In this document: piece by piece, positions 41,601 to 51,421 of the stretch
How the letters are laid out: each line of letters begins with the position of its first letter
Position numbering within the stretch: the stretch's first letter is position 1
Origin: Bizionia paragorgiae
Lineage (GTDB): Bacteria > Bacteroidota > Bacteroidia > Flavobacteriales > Flavobacteriaceae
Direction of reading: 5' to 3'
DNA length: 64,000 nucleotides
Assembly: GCF_900107625.1 (NCBI RefSeq)
Contig: NZ_FNQK01000007.1
Span: 1-64,000, forward strand
Notes under the pieces: generated by a model
Told to the model about the DNA's origin: nothing
Seen by the model: the letters and a program-made list of their open reading frames with translations, nothing else
The model's database searches: none
Translations under genes and position numbers: made by a program

Positions 41601-42014
41601 TACGTGAATAATATTGCCGAACGCTTAAACTTTTATACGCAATTAAACACCTTTAAAACAGAAGAAGAACTCCAAAAGTTCGAATCTGATATTATAGATC
41701 GATTTGGAGAGTTACCAGTACAAGTTGTCGATTTATTTAATAGTGTCCGCTTAAAATGGGTCGCTACCAAATTGGGTATTGAAAAAGCAATTATGAAAAA
41801 AGGGAAACTGATTTGCTATTTTATAAACGACCAACAAAGCAAATTTTACCAAAGTCCTAATTTTAATTTAGTGATTCAATACGTGCAAAAAAACCCACAA
41901 TCATGTAAAATGAAAGAGAAGGAAACACGTAACGGACTCCGATTGATATTAACCTTTGATAAAATAAAATCTGTAAATCAGGCACTCTCTGCTTTAAAAC
42001 CCATTTTAAATTAA
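38676..42014 (+). CDS. mfd: Transcription-repair coupling factor
   Basis: This 1112-residue protein removes RNA polymerase stalled at DNA damage and recruits UvrA. Domains in order: UvrB-like N-terminal region (DVLFYPGSYRRPYQIEGTDN), CarD-like polymerase-interacting domain (GDYVTHIDHGIGRFGGLKKI), RecG-like translocase with Walker A CGDVGFGKTEVA and DEEQ box, motif VI-type HQMRGRVGRSNKKAF, and the C-terminal TRCF domain. The start is a GTG just after a TATCTTTG box. The length is standard. Confidence 0.97.
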   Translation: MSKSLISQVYSESLQLQKLQTAIAQTESKTHLKGLVGSSLSFVLSEAFKTANKPFLIVLNDKEEAAFYLNDLEQLINPKDVLFYPGSYRRPYQIEGTDNANILLRAEVLNRINSQKKPAVIVTYPDALFEKVVTRKELERNTLKIALGDNLSIDFVNEVLFEYKFKRVDFVTEPGEFSVRGGIVDVFSFSHDEPFRIEFFGDEVDSIRTFDVETQLSNEQIKKIGIIPNVENKLLQETRASFLKYIAQKTVVYTKNVDLLFSRIDDFFDKAETAFKSLSSDIKHAEPIELFCNSTELKKQLLAFTLVEIGTDSWLNPSAVITYNTTPQPAFNKQFNLLIDNLNSNHNNGFTNYIACISEQQAKRFHDIFDDVEQEVSYKTITLSLFQGFIDHDNKIVCYTDHQIFERYHKFHLKNGYAKKQAITLKELTNLDIGDYVTHIDHGIGRFGGLKKIDVEGNKQEAIKLVYGERDILYLSIHSLHKITKFNGKDGKPPKVYKLGSKAWKTLKEKTKSRVKHVAFNLIKLYAKRKLEKGYQYKPDSYLQHELEASFLYEDTPDQSTATADIKADMESERPMDRLICGDVGFGKTEVAIRAAFKAVDNGKQVAVLVPTTILAFQHHKTFSERLKEFPVTVDYLNRFRTAKQKKETLEKLEKGHVDIIVGTHTLVNKNIKFKNLGLLIVDEEQKFGVAVKEKLKTLKENVDVLTLTATPIPRTLQFSLMAARDLSVITTAPPNRHPIESNVIRFNEETIRDAVSYEIQRGGQIFFIHNRIENIKEVAGMIQRLVPDAKIGIGHGQMEGKKLENLMLSFINGEFDVLVSTTIIESGLDVPNANTIFINNANNFGLSDLHQMRGRVGRSNKKAFCYFITPEYSAMTDDARKRIQALEQFTALGSGFNIAMKDLEIRGAGDLLGGEQSGFINEIGFDTYQKILNEAIEELKENEFADLYQDQAEDKEYVKDMTIDTDFELLFPDDYVNNIAERLNFYTQLNTFKTEEELQKFESDIIDRFGELPVQVVDLFNSVRLKWVATKLGIEKAIMKKGKLICYFINDQQSKFYQSPNFNLVIQYVQKNPQSCKMKEKETRNGLRLILTFDKIKSVNQALSALKPILN

Positions 42015-42099
42015 TACTTTTAAAACTGTGTTACGCATTTTAGAGCTTTTTTTTAACGCTTGGCTTAACTTTTGTTTATCTTAAATAAAAATTAATACA

Positions 42100-43434
42100 A
42101 TGAAAAAACATATTCTATTTATACTTACTTTTATACCAACTCTCCTGTTGGCTCAGCATACCATAACAGGAACGTTCTCGCCAGCAACCGATTATAAATA
42201 TGCATTTTTATATCGTGTAACTCCTTCTGCTGCCACCTTTGTGTCTAATGCCGATGTGTCTCCAGACGGTACCTTTACGATATCCTTAGATAAAAATGAG
42301 GCACCAGGAACGTTTAGATTAGTTTACGACCAGCCACTTGATGATAACCATTTCGATATCATTTATAATGGCAAAGAAGACATTGCTTTTGAGTTTAATA
42401 AAACCGACGGTGTGAAGTTTACGGTTTCTTCTGAAAATAAAATGTATACCTCTTACAATAAAAGCATTGCTTTAATCAACCAAAGTATCCGTAACTATTA
42501 CGGTTCTCAGAAAGTGAACGAGGCAGGCTACAAAAAGATTTTCGACATTTTAAACAACACACAAGATGAATTCGAAAAGGCTTCTAAAGGCATGCTTATT
42601 AATCATTTTATTAAAGCCTGCAGACCCTATATTCCAGCGAGTTACGAAGATGTAAAAACGTTTTCTAGCAACATAAAATCCAACTACTTTAAACATATTG
42701 ATTTTAGTAATAAAGAACTTCAAAACTCTAATTTCTTAATTAAAAACGCCACGAGCTATGTGTATGGTTTTGTAGACCGTAATGACCCTATGACCTCTTA
42801 CAGAGAAAACATAGATACAGCTGTTAAAGCTATAGGAAACAATCCTAAAGTTAAAAAGACAATTCTAGTTCTCATGTGGCGTAAATTTGCAGAAGCTAGC
42901 AATGAAACGATAGCAAATTATATTACCGACAACTATTTGTTAGACCTTGTAAAAGCAGATAATGATACTGCAGTTTTAGATGTTATAGTTCCTTTTAGAA
43001 ATGTCTCTTTAGGTCAAATTGCTCCAGATTTCGAATTGGAAGTGAAAAATAAAAAGACCGCCTTAAGTGCTTTAAATAACGCTGAACATTATGTGCTTTT
43101 ATTTTGGAGCACTACCTGCTCTCATTGCCTTGAAGAGGTACCGCAGTTACAAGACTACTTAAAACCTATTAGTAAAGAAAGTATACAAGTCATTGCGATC
43201 GCCTTAGAAAATGATCAAGCCTATTGGGAAAATATCATTAAAGACTATCCTGATTTTATTCACGTTTTTGGTGAAGGACGATGGGAAAACGAAATAGGAA
43301 ATAATTATAATATTAACGGAACTCCATCTTATTTTATACTGAATAGCAAAAAAGAAATTATTGCTAAACCCTATGATATCAATTCGGTTAAAAATTTCTT
43401 TGATACTAACGGTGTAAAAACCGTAAAAAAATAA
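42100..43434 (+). CDS. TlpA-like thioredoxin-domain protein, exported
   Basis: This 444-residue protein has a signal peptide (MKKHILFILTFIPTLLLAQ). The N-terminal beta domain resembles DUF4369-type domains that often precede thioredoxin folds in Bacteroidota (ITGTFSPATDYKYAFLYRVT). A helical middle follows, then a C-terminal thioredoxin fold with the redox motif CSHC in LLFWSTTCSHCLEEVPQL and GTPSYFILNSKKEI. It probably acts on disulfides in the periplasm or at the surface; the partner is unknown. Confidence 0.88.
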   Translation: MKKHILFILTFIPTLLLAQHTITGTFSPATDYKYAFLYRVTPSAATFVSNADVSPDGTFTISLDKNEAPGTFRLVYDQPLDDNHFDIIYNGKEDIAFEFNKTDGVKFTVSSENKMYTSYNKSIALINQSIRNYYGSQKVNEAGYKKIFDILNNTQDEFEKASKGMLINHFIKACRPYIPASYEDVKTFSSNIKSNYFKHIDFSNKELQNSNFLIKNATSYVYGFVDRNDPMTSYRENIDTAVKAIGNNPKVKKTILVLMWRKFAEASNETIANYITDNYLLDLVKADNDTAVLDVIVPFRNVSLGQIAPDFELEVKNKKTALSALNNAEHYVLLFWSTTCSHCLEEVPQLQDYLKPISKESIQVIAIALENDQAYWENIIKDYPDFIHVFGEGRWENEIGNNYNINGTPSYFILNSKKEIIAKPYDINSVKNFFDTNGVKTVKK

Positions 43435-43442
43435 GAACGCGG

Positions 43443-43802
43443 TTAGAAATGATAAAAGGCATTTTCCAAATGCTCTAAGGTGACCGTTTTATTTTCTTTA
43501 ATAATAGCCACAATATCAAAACGCACCTCTACATCTAAATTGTTTGAGGTCACATATTCGTGTACCGCGGTCACTAACCGCTGAATCTGCTTGGGTTTTA
43601 CAAAGTCTTGCGGATTGCCAAAATCGGCAGTAGAGCGTGTTTTTACCTCTACAACCGCTAGTGTATCCTCTATTTGGGCGATAATATCGACTTCTGCTTT
43701 TTGAAACCGGTAATTGCGTTCTAAAATGGTATAGCCTTTATTTTGAAGGTAGTCGACTGCCATATCCTCCCCTATTCTACCTAATTCGTTGTGCTGTGCC
43801 AT
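43443..43802 (-). CDS. YraN family protein (UPF0102)
   Basis: This 119-residue protein has the restriction-endonuclease-like core of the family: GRIGEDMAVDYLQNKGYTIL, then AEVDIIAQIEDTLAVVEVKT with the D and ExK residues. The family is widespread and its nuclease role is debated. It converges with the TlpA-like gene, eight bases from its end. Confidence 0.9.
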   Translation of the reverse strand: MAQHNELGRIGEDMAVDYLQNKGYTILERNYRFQKAEVDIIAQIEDTLAVVEVKTRSTADFGNPQDFVKPKQIQRLVTAVHEYVTSNNLDVEVRFDIVAIIKENKTVTLEHLENAFYHF

Positions 43803-43987
43803 AGATTTTTATTTTTGAGTATTGTATACCGCCCTTAGTAAAGGTAGTAAAAAGCATTAGGAATATTTTAATTTAATTGCACACGACAAATACGGAAGCT
43901 AGAGCTATAAGGAACATACATTTTATAGGCATGGGATTAAAATCCTTTTATAATTAATATCTTTACCATTAACTTTTAAGAGTCGCT

Positions 43988-44293
43988 ATGGTTAGCCGAA
44001 ATATTAAATGTCCTAATTGCGGAGTATATAATAAAAACAGAGACTATTGCTCGGAGTGTGGTACCGTATTATCATACCAAAAACGTCGTGAATTAGCTTA
44101 CAAAAAAGAACAAGAAGACCGCCTAAAACGTCAACGCATAGAAAAAGAAAACAATCCTTCGTTTTTTGAAAAATATGAAAATCACCGATTTTGGATCGTT
44201 CGTGCGGTAGTAAAAGTATTTAAATCGATTTATATGGCCATCATGGCTATTGGTATGTTTATCGCTTGGTTAATTGCAACTGTAGCAGCGTGA
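43988..44293 (+). CDS. Zinc-ribbon membrane protein
   Basis: This 101-residue protein has an N-terminal zinc ribbon, CPNCGVYNKNRDYCSECG (two CxxC pairs). A basic, Lys/Arg/Glu-rich helix follows (RELAYKKEQEDRLKRQRIEK), and the C-terminal 30 residues form a membrane helix (SIYMAIMAIGMFIAWLIATV). The function is unknown. The stop codon overlaps the GTG start of the following gene (GTGA), so they are coupled. Confidence 0.8.
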   Translation: MVSRNIKCPNCGVYNKNRDYCSECGTVLSYQKRRELAYKKEQEDRLKRQRIEKENNPSFFEKYENHRFWIVRAVVKVFKSIYMAIMAIGMFIAWLIATVAA

Positions 44294-44643
44294 GTATTTT
44301 AAAACACCCTTTATTTTTAACACTATCTACCCTTGCCATAGCAATTTATTTAGCAAAAATGGGAGATGTCCAATTACCGCAATGGGTTTACTTCTACTTT
44401 AGCGATTTCCTATGTATGCCCGTGGTACTTAGTGCCTGTTTGGCTAGTGTACGAATCGCAAAAAAAAACAATACTATTTTTATTCCCTTAGGTGCCATCA
44501 TAGGCTTAACAGTCTATTACGCGATGTATTTTGAATGGCTTTTACCACAATACAATCCACGGTACACCGCCGATATAGTAGATGTCGCATTATACATTTT
44601 AGGAGCCGGCCTATTTTATGGCTTTCAAAAGCGATTGTATTAA
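44290..44643 (+). CDS. Small polytopic membrane protein
   Basis: This 117-residue protein reads from the GTG at 44290, which overlaps the preceding stop. It has about four hydrophobic helices (HPLFLTLSTLAIAIYLAKMG, VVLSACLASVRIA, IFIPLGAIIGLTVYYAMYFE, and a last one near ADIVDVALYILGAG). I recall similar flavobacterial proteins labelled as magnesium citrate secondary transporters, but at this size a transport role is unproven. Co-transcription with the zinc-ribbon gene is likely. Confidence 0.7.
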   Translation: MSILKHPLFLTLSTLAIAIYLAKMGDVQLPQWVYFYFSDFLCMPVVLSACLASVRIAKKNNTIFIPLGAIIGLTVYYAMYFEWLLPQYNPRYTADIVDVALYILGAGLFYGFQKRLY

Positions 44644-44647
44644 TGCT

Positions 44648-45667
44648 TTATTCATCAAATTGAATGGTAGACGATTCTTTTGATACTTTAAGTTGAATGG
44701 TTCGCCCTAGTATCAAAGTGCGATTATCGTTTTCGTGCCCTGCAGGCATATTAAAAGCTACAGGGAAGTCATATTCGGCAACCACATCCAAAATTAATTG
44801 CTGAATAGGTTTCCCCCAAGGTGTGGTGTTTTTTCGTATTTTACTCATATCCCCCACAACAATACCTTTACAGTTTTCAAAATAACCCGCCCGTTTTAAA
44901 CTTTGAAGCATGCGATCGATATGATAAGCATACTCTCCAATTTCCTCAATAAATAAAATTTTACCAGTCATATCTAAACTGGTATCCGAGCCTAACATCG
45001 TGTGCAATAGGGTCAGGTTCCCACCAACCAGTTGCCCTGAAGACGCTCCTGTTTTATTGTGTTTCGAGCCTTTTAATGTGTAGGCTAAAGGATTTCCAAA
45101 AAGTGTAGATTTAAAAGTCGCAATAGATGTTTTAATCTCACTTGGTTCCTCTGCTAGACTTACTGCCATAAGGGCGTGTAAACTTTCCACACCTAATGTG
45201 TTAATTTGGTTATGCAAAGCTGTTATGTCACTATAACCAATAACCCATTTAGGGGCTTTTAAAAATGTAGTATAGTCCAGTTTATCCAAAATTCGCACTG
45301 TTCCATACCCCCCACGAGCGGCCCAAATAGCTTTAATATTCGGATTATCTAAAGCCTCTTGAAAGTCTTCACAACGCTCATTGTCGGTTCCAGCAAAATG
45401 ATTAGCCTGATTAAACACATGCTTACCAATAACCACCTTTAACCCCCAGCTTTCCAATAGTGCTTTAGCCATAGAAACTTCGTGTTTTCTGTTTTTTAAA
45501 ATTCCTGAAGGGGCCACAATAGCAACGGAATCGCCAATTTTAAGATAGGGTGGTTTAATCAATGTTTCTAGTTTTTTTGGTGATGAAAAATCTTGAGCAG
45601 CAACGGGCATTCTTCCCATTAAGAATAACAGACTGCAGAGACTAAAAAGGAGTGTAAATTTTGACAT
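44648..45667 (-). CDS. S66-family L,D-carboxypeptidase, exported
   Basis: This protein has 339 residues from [20 protein letters not shown], where a good signal peptide begins; an ATG five codons further upstream is the alternative. The S66 fold is seen in [31 protein letters not shown], the nucleophile block [14 protein letters not shown] (Ser), [18 protein letters not shown] (Glu) and [15 protein letters not shown] (His). It would trim the terminal D-Ala of peptidoglycan tetrapeptides for recycling. It is transcribed divergently from metG. Confidence 0.92.
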   Translation of the reverse strand: MSKFTLLFSLCSLLFLMGRMPVAAQDFSSPKKLETLIKPPYLKIGDSVAIVAPSGILKNRKHEVSMAKALLESWGLKVVIGKHVFNQANHFAGTDNERCEDFQEALDNPNIKAIWAARGGYGTVRILDKLDYTTFLKAPKWVIGYSDITALHNQINTLGVESLHALMAVSLAEEPSEIKTSIATFKSTLFGNPLAYTLKGSKHNKTGASSGQLVGGNLTLLHTMLGSDTSLDMTGKILFIEEIGEYAYHIDRMLQSLKRAGYFENCKGIVVGDMSKIRKNTTPWGKPIQQLILDVVAEYDFPVAFNMPAGHENDNRTLILGRTIQLKVSKESSTIQFDE

Positions 45668-45742
45668 ACCGTAAATGTACATTTTTTTTCTAAATCGGTA
45701 TCAAAATGCGTACTTTTACAGCTTCAAAATAAAGATTTCAAC

Positions 45743-47809
45743 ATGTCAAAAAGATACACGATTACTGCAGCTTTACCTTATACTAACGGCCCTATTCATA
45801 TAGGACACCTTGCCGGGGTGTATGTACCTGCAGATATTTACGCACGTTTTAAACGCTTAACAGGAAAAGATGTAGCCTTTATTTGTGGAAGCGACGAACA
45901 CGGCGTTCCAATTACTATAAAAGCAAAAAAAGAAGGGGTAACTCCGCAAGATATTGTAGATAAATACCACGCTATTATAAAACAATCGTTTTTAGATTTT
46001 GGAATTTCTTTTGACAATTACTCACGTACTTCAGCGAAAATCCATCATGATACAGCCTCAGAGTTTTTCACTACGCTGTATAACAAGAATGAATTTGTTG
46101 AAGAAACGACTGAACAGTTATATGATGCTGACGCCAATCAGTTTTTAGCCGACCGTTTTGTGACAGGAACGTGTCCGAAATGTGGAAACGAAGAAGCGTA
46201 TGGCGATCAATGTGAAAGTTGTGGAACGAGCTTAAATGCAACCGACCTTATTAATCCTAAATCGGCGATAACTGGAAATGTACCGTCACTTAAAGAAACC
46301 AAACACTGGTTTTTACCTTTAAACAAGCACGAATCTTTTTTAAGAGAATGGATTCTTAAAGGACATAAAAAAGATTGGAAACCTAATGTTTACGGTCAGG
46401 TAAAATCGTGGATTGACGACGGGTTACGCCCAAGAGCAGTAACTAGAGATTTAGATTGGGGAATCCCTGTTCCTGTAAAAGGGGCCGAAGGTAAAGTCCT
46501 TTACGTTTGGTTCGATGCACCTATTGGCTATATTTCTGCGACTAAAGAATGGGCAGAGCGTGTTGGAAAAGACTGGGAACCGTATTGGAAAGATGATAAC
46601 ACGAAATTGGTACACTTTATTGGTAAGGATAATATTGTATTTCACTGTATTATTTTCCCTGCTATGTTAAAAGCAGAAGGCAGTTATATTTTACCAGATA
46701 ACGTACCTGCCAATGAGTTTTTAAATTTAGAAGGCAAGAAATTATCGACCTCAAAAAACTGGGCTGTTTGGTTACCAGAATACCTACAAGACTTCCCCGA
46801 CAAGCAAGATGTTTTACGTTATGCTTTAACGGCCAATGCTCCAGAAACAAAAGACAACGATTTTACATGGAAAGATTTCCAAGCAAGAAACAACAACGAG
46901 CTTGTAGCCATTTTTGGTAATTTTATTAACCGCGTGGTGGTTTTAACTAATAAATACTACGATGGGACAATTCCTGCGCCAAATACGTTTTCGGAAATTG
47001 ATGAAGAAACACTAGCCGCTGTAAAAGCCTATCCATCGGTAATTTCAAGCTCTATAGAACGCTACCGTTTTAGAGAAGCGAGTCAAGAGTTAATGAATCT
47101 AGCGCGTTTAGGTAATAAATATTTAGCCGATGAAGAACCTTGGAAATTGATTAAAACGGACGAAGAGCGCGTTAAAACCATCATGTATGTAGCTTTACAA
47201 ATCGCTTCAGCTTTAGCGACATTAAGCGAACCGTTTTTACCATTTACTTCTACAAAGCTAAAAACGATATTAAATATTGGCTCTGCCGATTCATCAATTA
47301 ATAATTCTTGGGAAGATATTTCTACTAAAAATGAATTTATCGCAGCGGGACACGCCATTGGTAAAGCCGAGTTACTATTCAGTAAGATTGAAGATTGTGA
47401 GATTGAAGCGCAGCTCGAGAAATTAGAAGCCAGCAAAAAAGCAAATGAAGCCGCGAATAAAGTAGTTGAACCTCAAAAAGAAATTGTTTCATTTGATGAT
47501 TTTACAAAATTAGATCTTAGAGTGGGGACCATTTTAGAGGCAGAAAAAATGCCGAAAGCTAAAAAACTACTGGTCTTAAAAGTAGATACAGGAATCGATG
47601 TTAGAACCATTGTTTCTGGAATCGCTGAAAGTTTTAAACCCGAAGAAATTATTGGAAAACAAGTTACTGTTTTGGTCAACCTAGCACCAAGAGCACTTCG
47701 TGGAGTGACTAGTGAAGGTATGATTTTAATGACAGAAAACGCAGAAGGCAAACTGGTATTTGTAAACCCAGATGATACCAATGCAACTAATGGTTTACAA
47801 ATTAGTTAA
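45743..47809 (+). CDS. metG: Methionyl-tRNA synthetase with C-terminal tRNA-binding domain
   Basis: This 688-residue class I synthetase has the HIGH motif in [18 protein letters not shown], zinc knuckle [18 protein letters not shown], and [11 protein letters not shown] in the place of KMSKS (Leu for Met, Thr for Lys, a known variant). The C-terminus has the EMAP-II-like domain ([20 protein letters not shown]), which dimerises and binds tRNA. A terminator follows. Confidence 0.97.
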   Translation: MSKRYTITAALPYTNGPIHIGHLAGVYVPADIYARFKRLTGKDVAFICGSDEHGVPITIKAKKEGVTPQDIVDKYHAIIKQSFLDFGISFDNYSRTSAKIHHDTASEFFTTLYNKNEFVEETTEQLYDADANQFLADRFVTGTCPKCGNEEAYGDQCESCGTSLNATDLINPKSAITGNVPSLKETKHWFLPLNKHESFLREWILKGHKKDWKPNVYGQVKSWIDDGLRPRAVTRDLDWGIPVPVKGAEGKVLYVWFDAPIGYISATKEWAERVGKDWEPYWKDDNTKLVHFIGKDNIVFHCIIFPAMLKAEGSYILPDNVPANEFLNLEGKKLSTSKNWAVWLPEYLQDFPDKQDVLRYALTANAPETKDNDFTWKDFQARNNNELVAIFGNFINRVVVLTNKYYDGTIPAPNTFSEIDEETLAAVKAYPSVISSSIERYRFREASQELMNLARLGNKYLADEEPWKLIKTDEERVKTIMYVALQIASALATLSEPFLPFTSTKLKTILNIGSADSSINNSWEDISTKNEFIAAGHAIGKAELLFSKIEDCEIEAQLEKLEASKKANEAANKVVEPQKEIVSFDDFTKLDLRVGTILEAEKMPKAKKLLVLKVDTGIDVRTIVSGIAESFKPEEIIGKQVTVLVNLAPRALRGVTSEGMILMTENAEGKLVFVNPDDTNATNGLQIS

Positions 47810-47866
47810 ACCACCTTAAGCAGATTCGAATATTAATTTAGTTAAGTTTTATAAACCTTTAAATTT

Positions 47867-47897
47867 AAGACCTCATATGTTTTTATGAGGTCTTTTT
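47867..47897 (+). terminator. Terminator after metG
   Basis: The stem aagacctcata/tatgaggtctt is followed by seven T residues. Confidence 0.85.
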
Positions 47898-48016
47898 TTA
47901 TCTTTTATATGTCATAATTTTATAATATCTTTAATAGTCAATTAACGTTTATTTATGACATTACACACATCCAAATTATGTTAAATTTCGTACATTCCAA
48001 TAAACCATTACAACTT

Positions 48017-48487
48017 ATGAAAAAACTATCATTTTTATTATTACTTGTATTTTTGGTTGGTTGTGGATCCTCTAAGGTAGTCCGCCAATCCAAAAAAGAA
48101 ATTAAAGGAAACTGGGTTTTAAACTCGGTTAATTACGATAAGACAGGCACCTATGCCATTACCTTGTTAAACGATGCGTCTAAAGCGTGTTTTGAGCAAA
48201 GTACTTGGTCTTTTGTTCCAAACAACAACACGGGTATTTACAGTATAGCTAACGCCAATTGTGCTACGGGAGATCGTTATTTTAATTTTACGATTCAAGA
48301 AGTCGATGCGAATACCGGTTTGTATCACTTTTTATTAAAACCGACTGACGAAAAAGGTAAAAGCCCGGACAATGCTGGATTTAGATTACGCTTGTCTCAA
48401 CTATCGGAAAGCACCATGCAATGGCAACAAACGGTGTCTGTAGACGGGAGCCCTTTCACTATTAATATGAACTTTACAAAACTATAA
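48017..48487 (+). CDS. Lipocalin-like lipoprotein
   Basis: This protein has 156 residues from the ATG at 48017, where a lipoprotein signal begins (MKKLSFLLLLVFLVGCGSS, Cys16). An earlier ATG would place the signal inside the chain. The mature part is strand-rich and resembles small lipocalin-like proteins (IKGNWVLNSVNYDKTGTYAI, then STWSFVPNNNTGIYSI). The ligand is unknown. The next gene, an OmpA-type lipoprotein, is eight bases away and co-transcribed. Confidence 0.8.
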   Translation: MKKLSFLLLLVFLVGCGSSKVVRQSKKEIKGNWVLNSVNYDKTGTYAITLLNDASKACFEQSTWSFVPNNNTGIYSIANANCATGDRYFNFTIQEVDANTGLYHFLLKPTDEKGKSPDNAGFRLRLSQLSESTMQWQQTVSVDGSPFTINMNFTKL

Positions 48488-48495
48488 AAAACACT

Positions 48496-49203
48496 ATGAA
48501 ATCAATATTTAAAAAATCAATTATTGCCGTATTTGCTGTGTCACTAGTATTTAGTGTATCGAGCTGTACAGCGGTTAAAAATGCTAATAATAAGCAAAAA
48601 GGTGGTGCTATTGGTGCTGCTGGTGGTGCCGTTATTGGTGCTATTCTTGGTAACAACATTGGAAAAGGAGGTAACGGCGAATTAGGTGCTGTTATTGGAG
48701 GTGTTGTTGGTGGTGGTGCCGGTGTCCTTATTGGTAGCAAAATGGATAAACAAGCTCAAAAGATTGAAGAAGAGATTCCTGGCGCTCAAGTAGAACGTGT
48801 AGACGATGGTATTGTTGTTACTTTCGATGAAAATAGTGGTGTGTACTTTGCCACTGAGAAATACAACATTAACGCTGCTTCACAAGCCACTTTAGACAAG
48901 TTAGCAAATGTGTTTAAGGAGTATCCTGATACTAATATATTAGTAGTAGGGCATACTGATAGTGCAGGTGCTGAAACCTATAATATGACTCTGTCTAAAA
49001 ACAGAGCTTACGCTGTAACGAATTACTTAACAGGTAAAGGTTTAAGCAGCGGTCGTTTTACTACCAACTGGTATGGTGAAAATCAGCCTACACACGACAA
49101 CTCCACTGCTGAAGGTAGAGCTAAAAACCGCCGTGTAAATGTTGCTATTTTACCGAATGAAAAAATGATCGAAGACGCTAAAAAAGAAACAGGAGAAAAC
49201 TAG
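48496..49203 (+). CDS. OmpA-family lipoprotein with glycine-zipper segment
   Basis: This 235-residue protein has a lipoprotein signal (VSLVFSVSSC). A Gly-rich zipper at about residues 35-80 (GGAIGAAGGAVIGAILGNNI, then GAVIGGVVGGGAGVLIGSK) is followed by an OmpA peptidoglycan-binding domain (ILVVGHTDSAGAETYNMTLS, then GENQPTHDNSTAEGRAKNRR). It links outer membrane to cell wall. It is paired with the upstream lipocalin-like lipoprotein. Confidence 0.92.
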   Translation: MKSIFKKSIIAVFAVSLVFSVSSCTAVKNANNKQKGGAIGAAGGAVIGAILGNNIGKGGNGELGAVIGGVVGGGAGVLIGSKMDKQAQKIEEEIPGAQVERVDDGIVVTFDENSGVYFATEKYNINAASQATLDKLANVFKEYPDTNILVVGHTDSAGAETYNMTLSKNRAYAVTNYLTGKGLSSGRFTTNWYGENQPTHDNSTAEGRAKNRRVNVAILPNEKMIEDAKKETGEN

Positions 49204-49252
49204 ACTTCTTTACAATTTTTCTCGGATTTTTACTTCGAGATAGATATATTAC

Positions 49253-49288
49253 AAGCCTTATACAACTTAAAAGTATAAGGCTTTTTTT
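49253..49288 (+). terminator. Terminator after the OmpA-family gene
   Basis: The stem aagccttatac/gtataaggctt has a T run of seven. The tex ATG directly follows the T run. Confidence 0.85.
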
Positions 49289-51412
49289 ATGCTAATTAAA
49301 TACATTTCAACACAGACACAATTACCGGAAAGTAGTGTTAAAAACACCGTACAATTACTTAACGAGGCATGTACTATACCTTTTATTTCTCGCTATAGAA
49401 AGGAGCACACCGGAAACTTAGATGAAGTACAAATTGGTGATATAGTAAAATACAAAGAAGAATTTGAAGCCTTAGAAAAACGTAAGGCCACTATTTTAAA
49501 AACCTTAGAAGATCAAAACGACTTAACGCCTGCCCTAAAAGAACAGATTGAGTCCGCCAACAATTTGATCATTCTAGAAGACCTGTATTTGCCTTTTAAG
49601 AAAAAGCGAAAAACCAAAGCCGATACGGCTAGAAATAAAGGTTTAGAACCCTTGGCTAAAATTATTATGAGCCAAAACACCTCCGATTTAGAAGCTATTG
49701 CTTACAAATATGTAAGGCAAGATATACAATCTATTGAAGATGCTTTGGAAGGTGCTCGCCATATCATTGCGGAGTGGATAAATGAACGTACCGACATCAG
49801 ACATGCGATTCGTCAGCAATTAGAACGCCATGCACAAATAGCCACTGCAGTTATTAAAACCAAGAAAGACGAGGAGAAAGCACAAAAATTCAGGGATTAT
49901 TTCGATTGGGAAGAGGCCCTAAGCCGCATTCCCTCGCATAGGCTCCTTGCTATACTAAGAGCCGAAAAAGAAGGTTTTATTCGCGTTAAAATAGACATCG
50001 ACCACGAACGGGCAACACAACACATAGCATCGCGCCTAATCCGTTCAAAAAACAGCTGTGCCGATCACATCGAATTAGCCGTGACTGATGCTTACAAGCG
50101 ATTATTATACCCCTCGTTAGCTAACGAAGCCTTACAAGCAGCAAAGGCCCTTGCGGACACTTCTGCTATTTCCGTATTTTCAAAAAACTTAAGACAGCTT
50201 TTATTAGGTTCTCCCTTGGGAGAAAAACGCGTGCTAGCCATAGACCCCGGGTTTAGGTCCGGTTGTAAGCTAGTCTGTTTAGGTGCACAGGGCCAGTTGG
50301 AACACAATGAGACCATTTATCCGCACGCACCAAAAAATGATAGCATCGGCGCCATGAAGAAAATAAGATCTTTGGCTGATGCCTATAAAATAGAAGCTAT
50401 TGCGATTGGTAATGGTACTGCATCTCGAGAGACGGAAGCCTTAATTAGAAAAATACATTTTAAAAATGACATTCAAGTATTTGTCGTTAGCGAAGCAGGT
50501 GCGAGTATCTACTCGGCATCTAAGATAGCACGTGAGGAATTCCCGAATTATGATGTTACGGTACGCGGTTCGGTATCTATTGGACGCCGTTTACAAGACC
50601 CTTTAGCCGAGCTCGTTAAAATTGATGCACAATCTATAGGTGTAGGACAATACCAACACGATGTGGACCAAACTCAACTTCAAAAGTCGTTAGACGCCGC
50701 TGTAGAACACTGTGTAAATGCGGTAGGTGTAAATATTAATACCGCGAGTAAAAGTTTATTGAGTTATGTATCTGGCATCGGACCAAAATTAGCAGAAAAC
50801 ATAGTGAAATATCGCGAAGAAACAGGAAGCTTTTCTTCACGAAAAGAGATTAAAAAAGTCGCCCGATTAGGTGATAAAGCGTTCGAGCAAAGTGCTGGGT
50901 TTTTAAGAATAAAAGGCGCTAAAAACCCCTTAGATGATTCTGCCGTACACCCCGAAAGTTACGCGATAGTAAAAGCTATGGCTAAAGATTTAAACGTCAC
51001 GGTAAAAGAACTTATTGGTAATTCGGAAGTATTAAAACAAGTGGACTTAAAAAAATACTGTTCAGATGCTGTAGGACTATTAACCCTAGAAGATATCGTT
51101 AAAGAATTAGAAAAACCTGGTTTAGATATTCGCGAACAAGCCAAAGTTTTCACTTTTAATCAAAACATAAAAACAATAACCGACCTACAGGAAGGTCAAT
51201 TGCTTCCTGGTATAGTGAATAATATTACCAACTTTGGGTGTTTTGTAGATGTAGGTATCAAAGAAAGCGGACTCATTCACGTTTCTAATTTAAGTGATAG
51301 CTTTGTAAAGGACGTTAATGAACACGTGCATTTACATCAACAAATCATTGTCAAAGTATTGGAAGTTGATGTCGCAAGAAAACGCATCCAATTGCAACTA
51401 CACAAAAAATAA
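49289..51412 (+). CDS. Tex-family RNA-binding transcription accessory protein
   Basis: This 707-residue protein has the Tex domains in order: helical N-terminal region (FISRYRKEHTGNLDEVQIGD), YqgF-like RNase H fold (VLAIDPGFRSGCKLVCLGAQ), helix-hairpin-helix (INTASKSLLSYVSGIGPKLA) and C-terminal S1 domain (GIVNNITNFGCFVDVGIKES). Tex binds nucleic acid and influences transcription and toxin expression in some bacteria. The ATG lies immediately after the terminator of the previous gene, so its transcript must either start in that hairpin or read through it. Confidence 0.94.
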   Translation: MLIKYISTQTQLPESSVKNTVQLLNEACTIPFISRYRKEHTGNLDEVQIGDIVKYKEEFEALEKRKATILKTLEDQNDLTPALKEQIESANNLIILEDLYLPFKKKRKTKADTARNKGLEPLAKIIMSQNTSDLEAIAYKYVRQDIQSIEDALEGARHIIAEWINERTDIRHAIRQQLERHAQIATAVIKTKKDEEKAQKFRDYFDWEEALSRIPSHRLLAILRAEKEGFIRVKIDIDHERATQHIASRLIRSKNSCADHIELAVTDAYKRLLYPSLANEALQAAKALADTSAISVFSKNLRQLLLGSPLGEKRVLAIDPGFRSGCKLVCLGAQGQLEHNETIYPHAPKNDSIGAMKKIRSLADAYKIEAIAIGNGTASRETEALIRKIHFKNDIQVFVVSEAGASIYSASKIAREEFPNYDVTVRGSVSIGRRLQDPLAELVKIDAQSIGVGQYQHDVDQTQLQKSLDAAVEHCVNAVGVNINTASKSLLSYVSGIGPKLAENIVKYREETGSFSSRKEIKKVARLGDKAFEQSAGFLRIKGAKNPLDDSAVHPESYAIVKAMAKDLNVTVKELIGNSEVLKQVDLKKYCSDAVGLLTLEDIVKELEKPGLDIREQAKVFTFNQNIKTITDLQEGQLLPGIVNNITNFGCFVDVGIKESGLIHVSNLSDSFVKDVNEHVHLHQQIIVKVLEVDVARKRIQLQLHKK

Positions 51413-51421
51413 AAGGACTAA

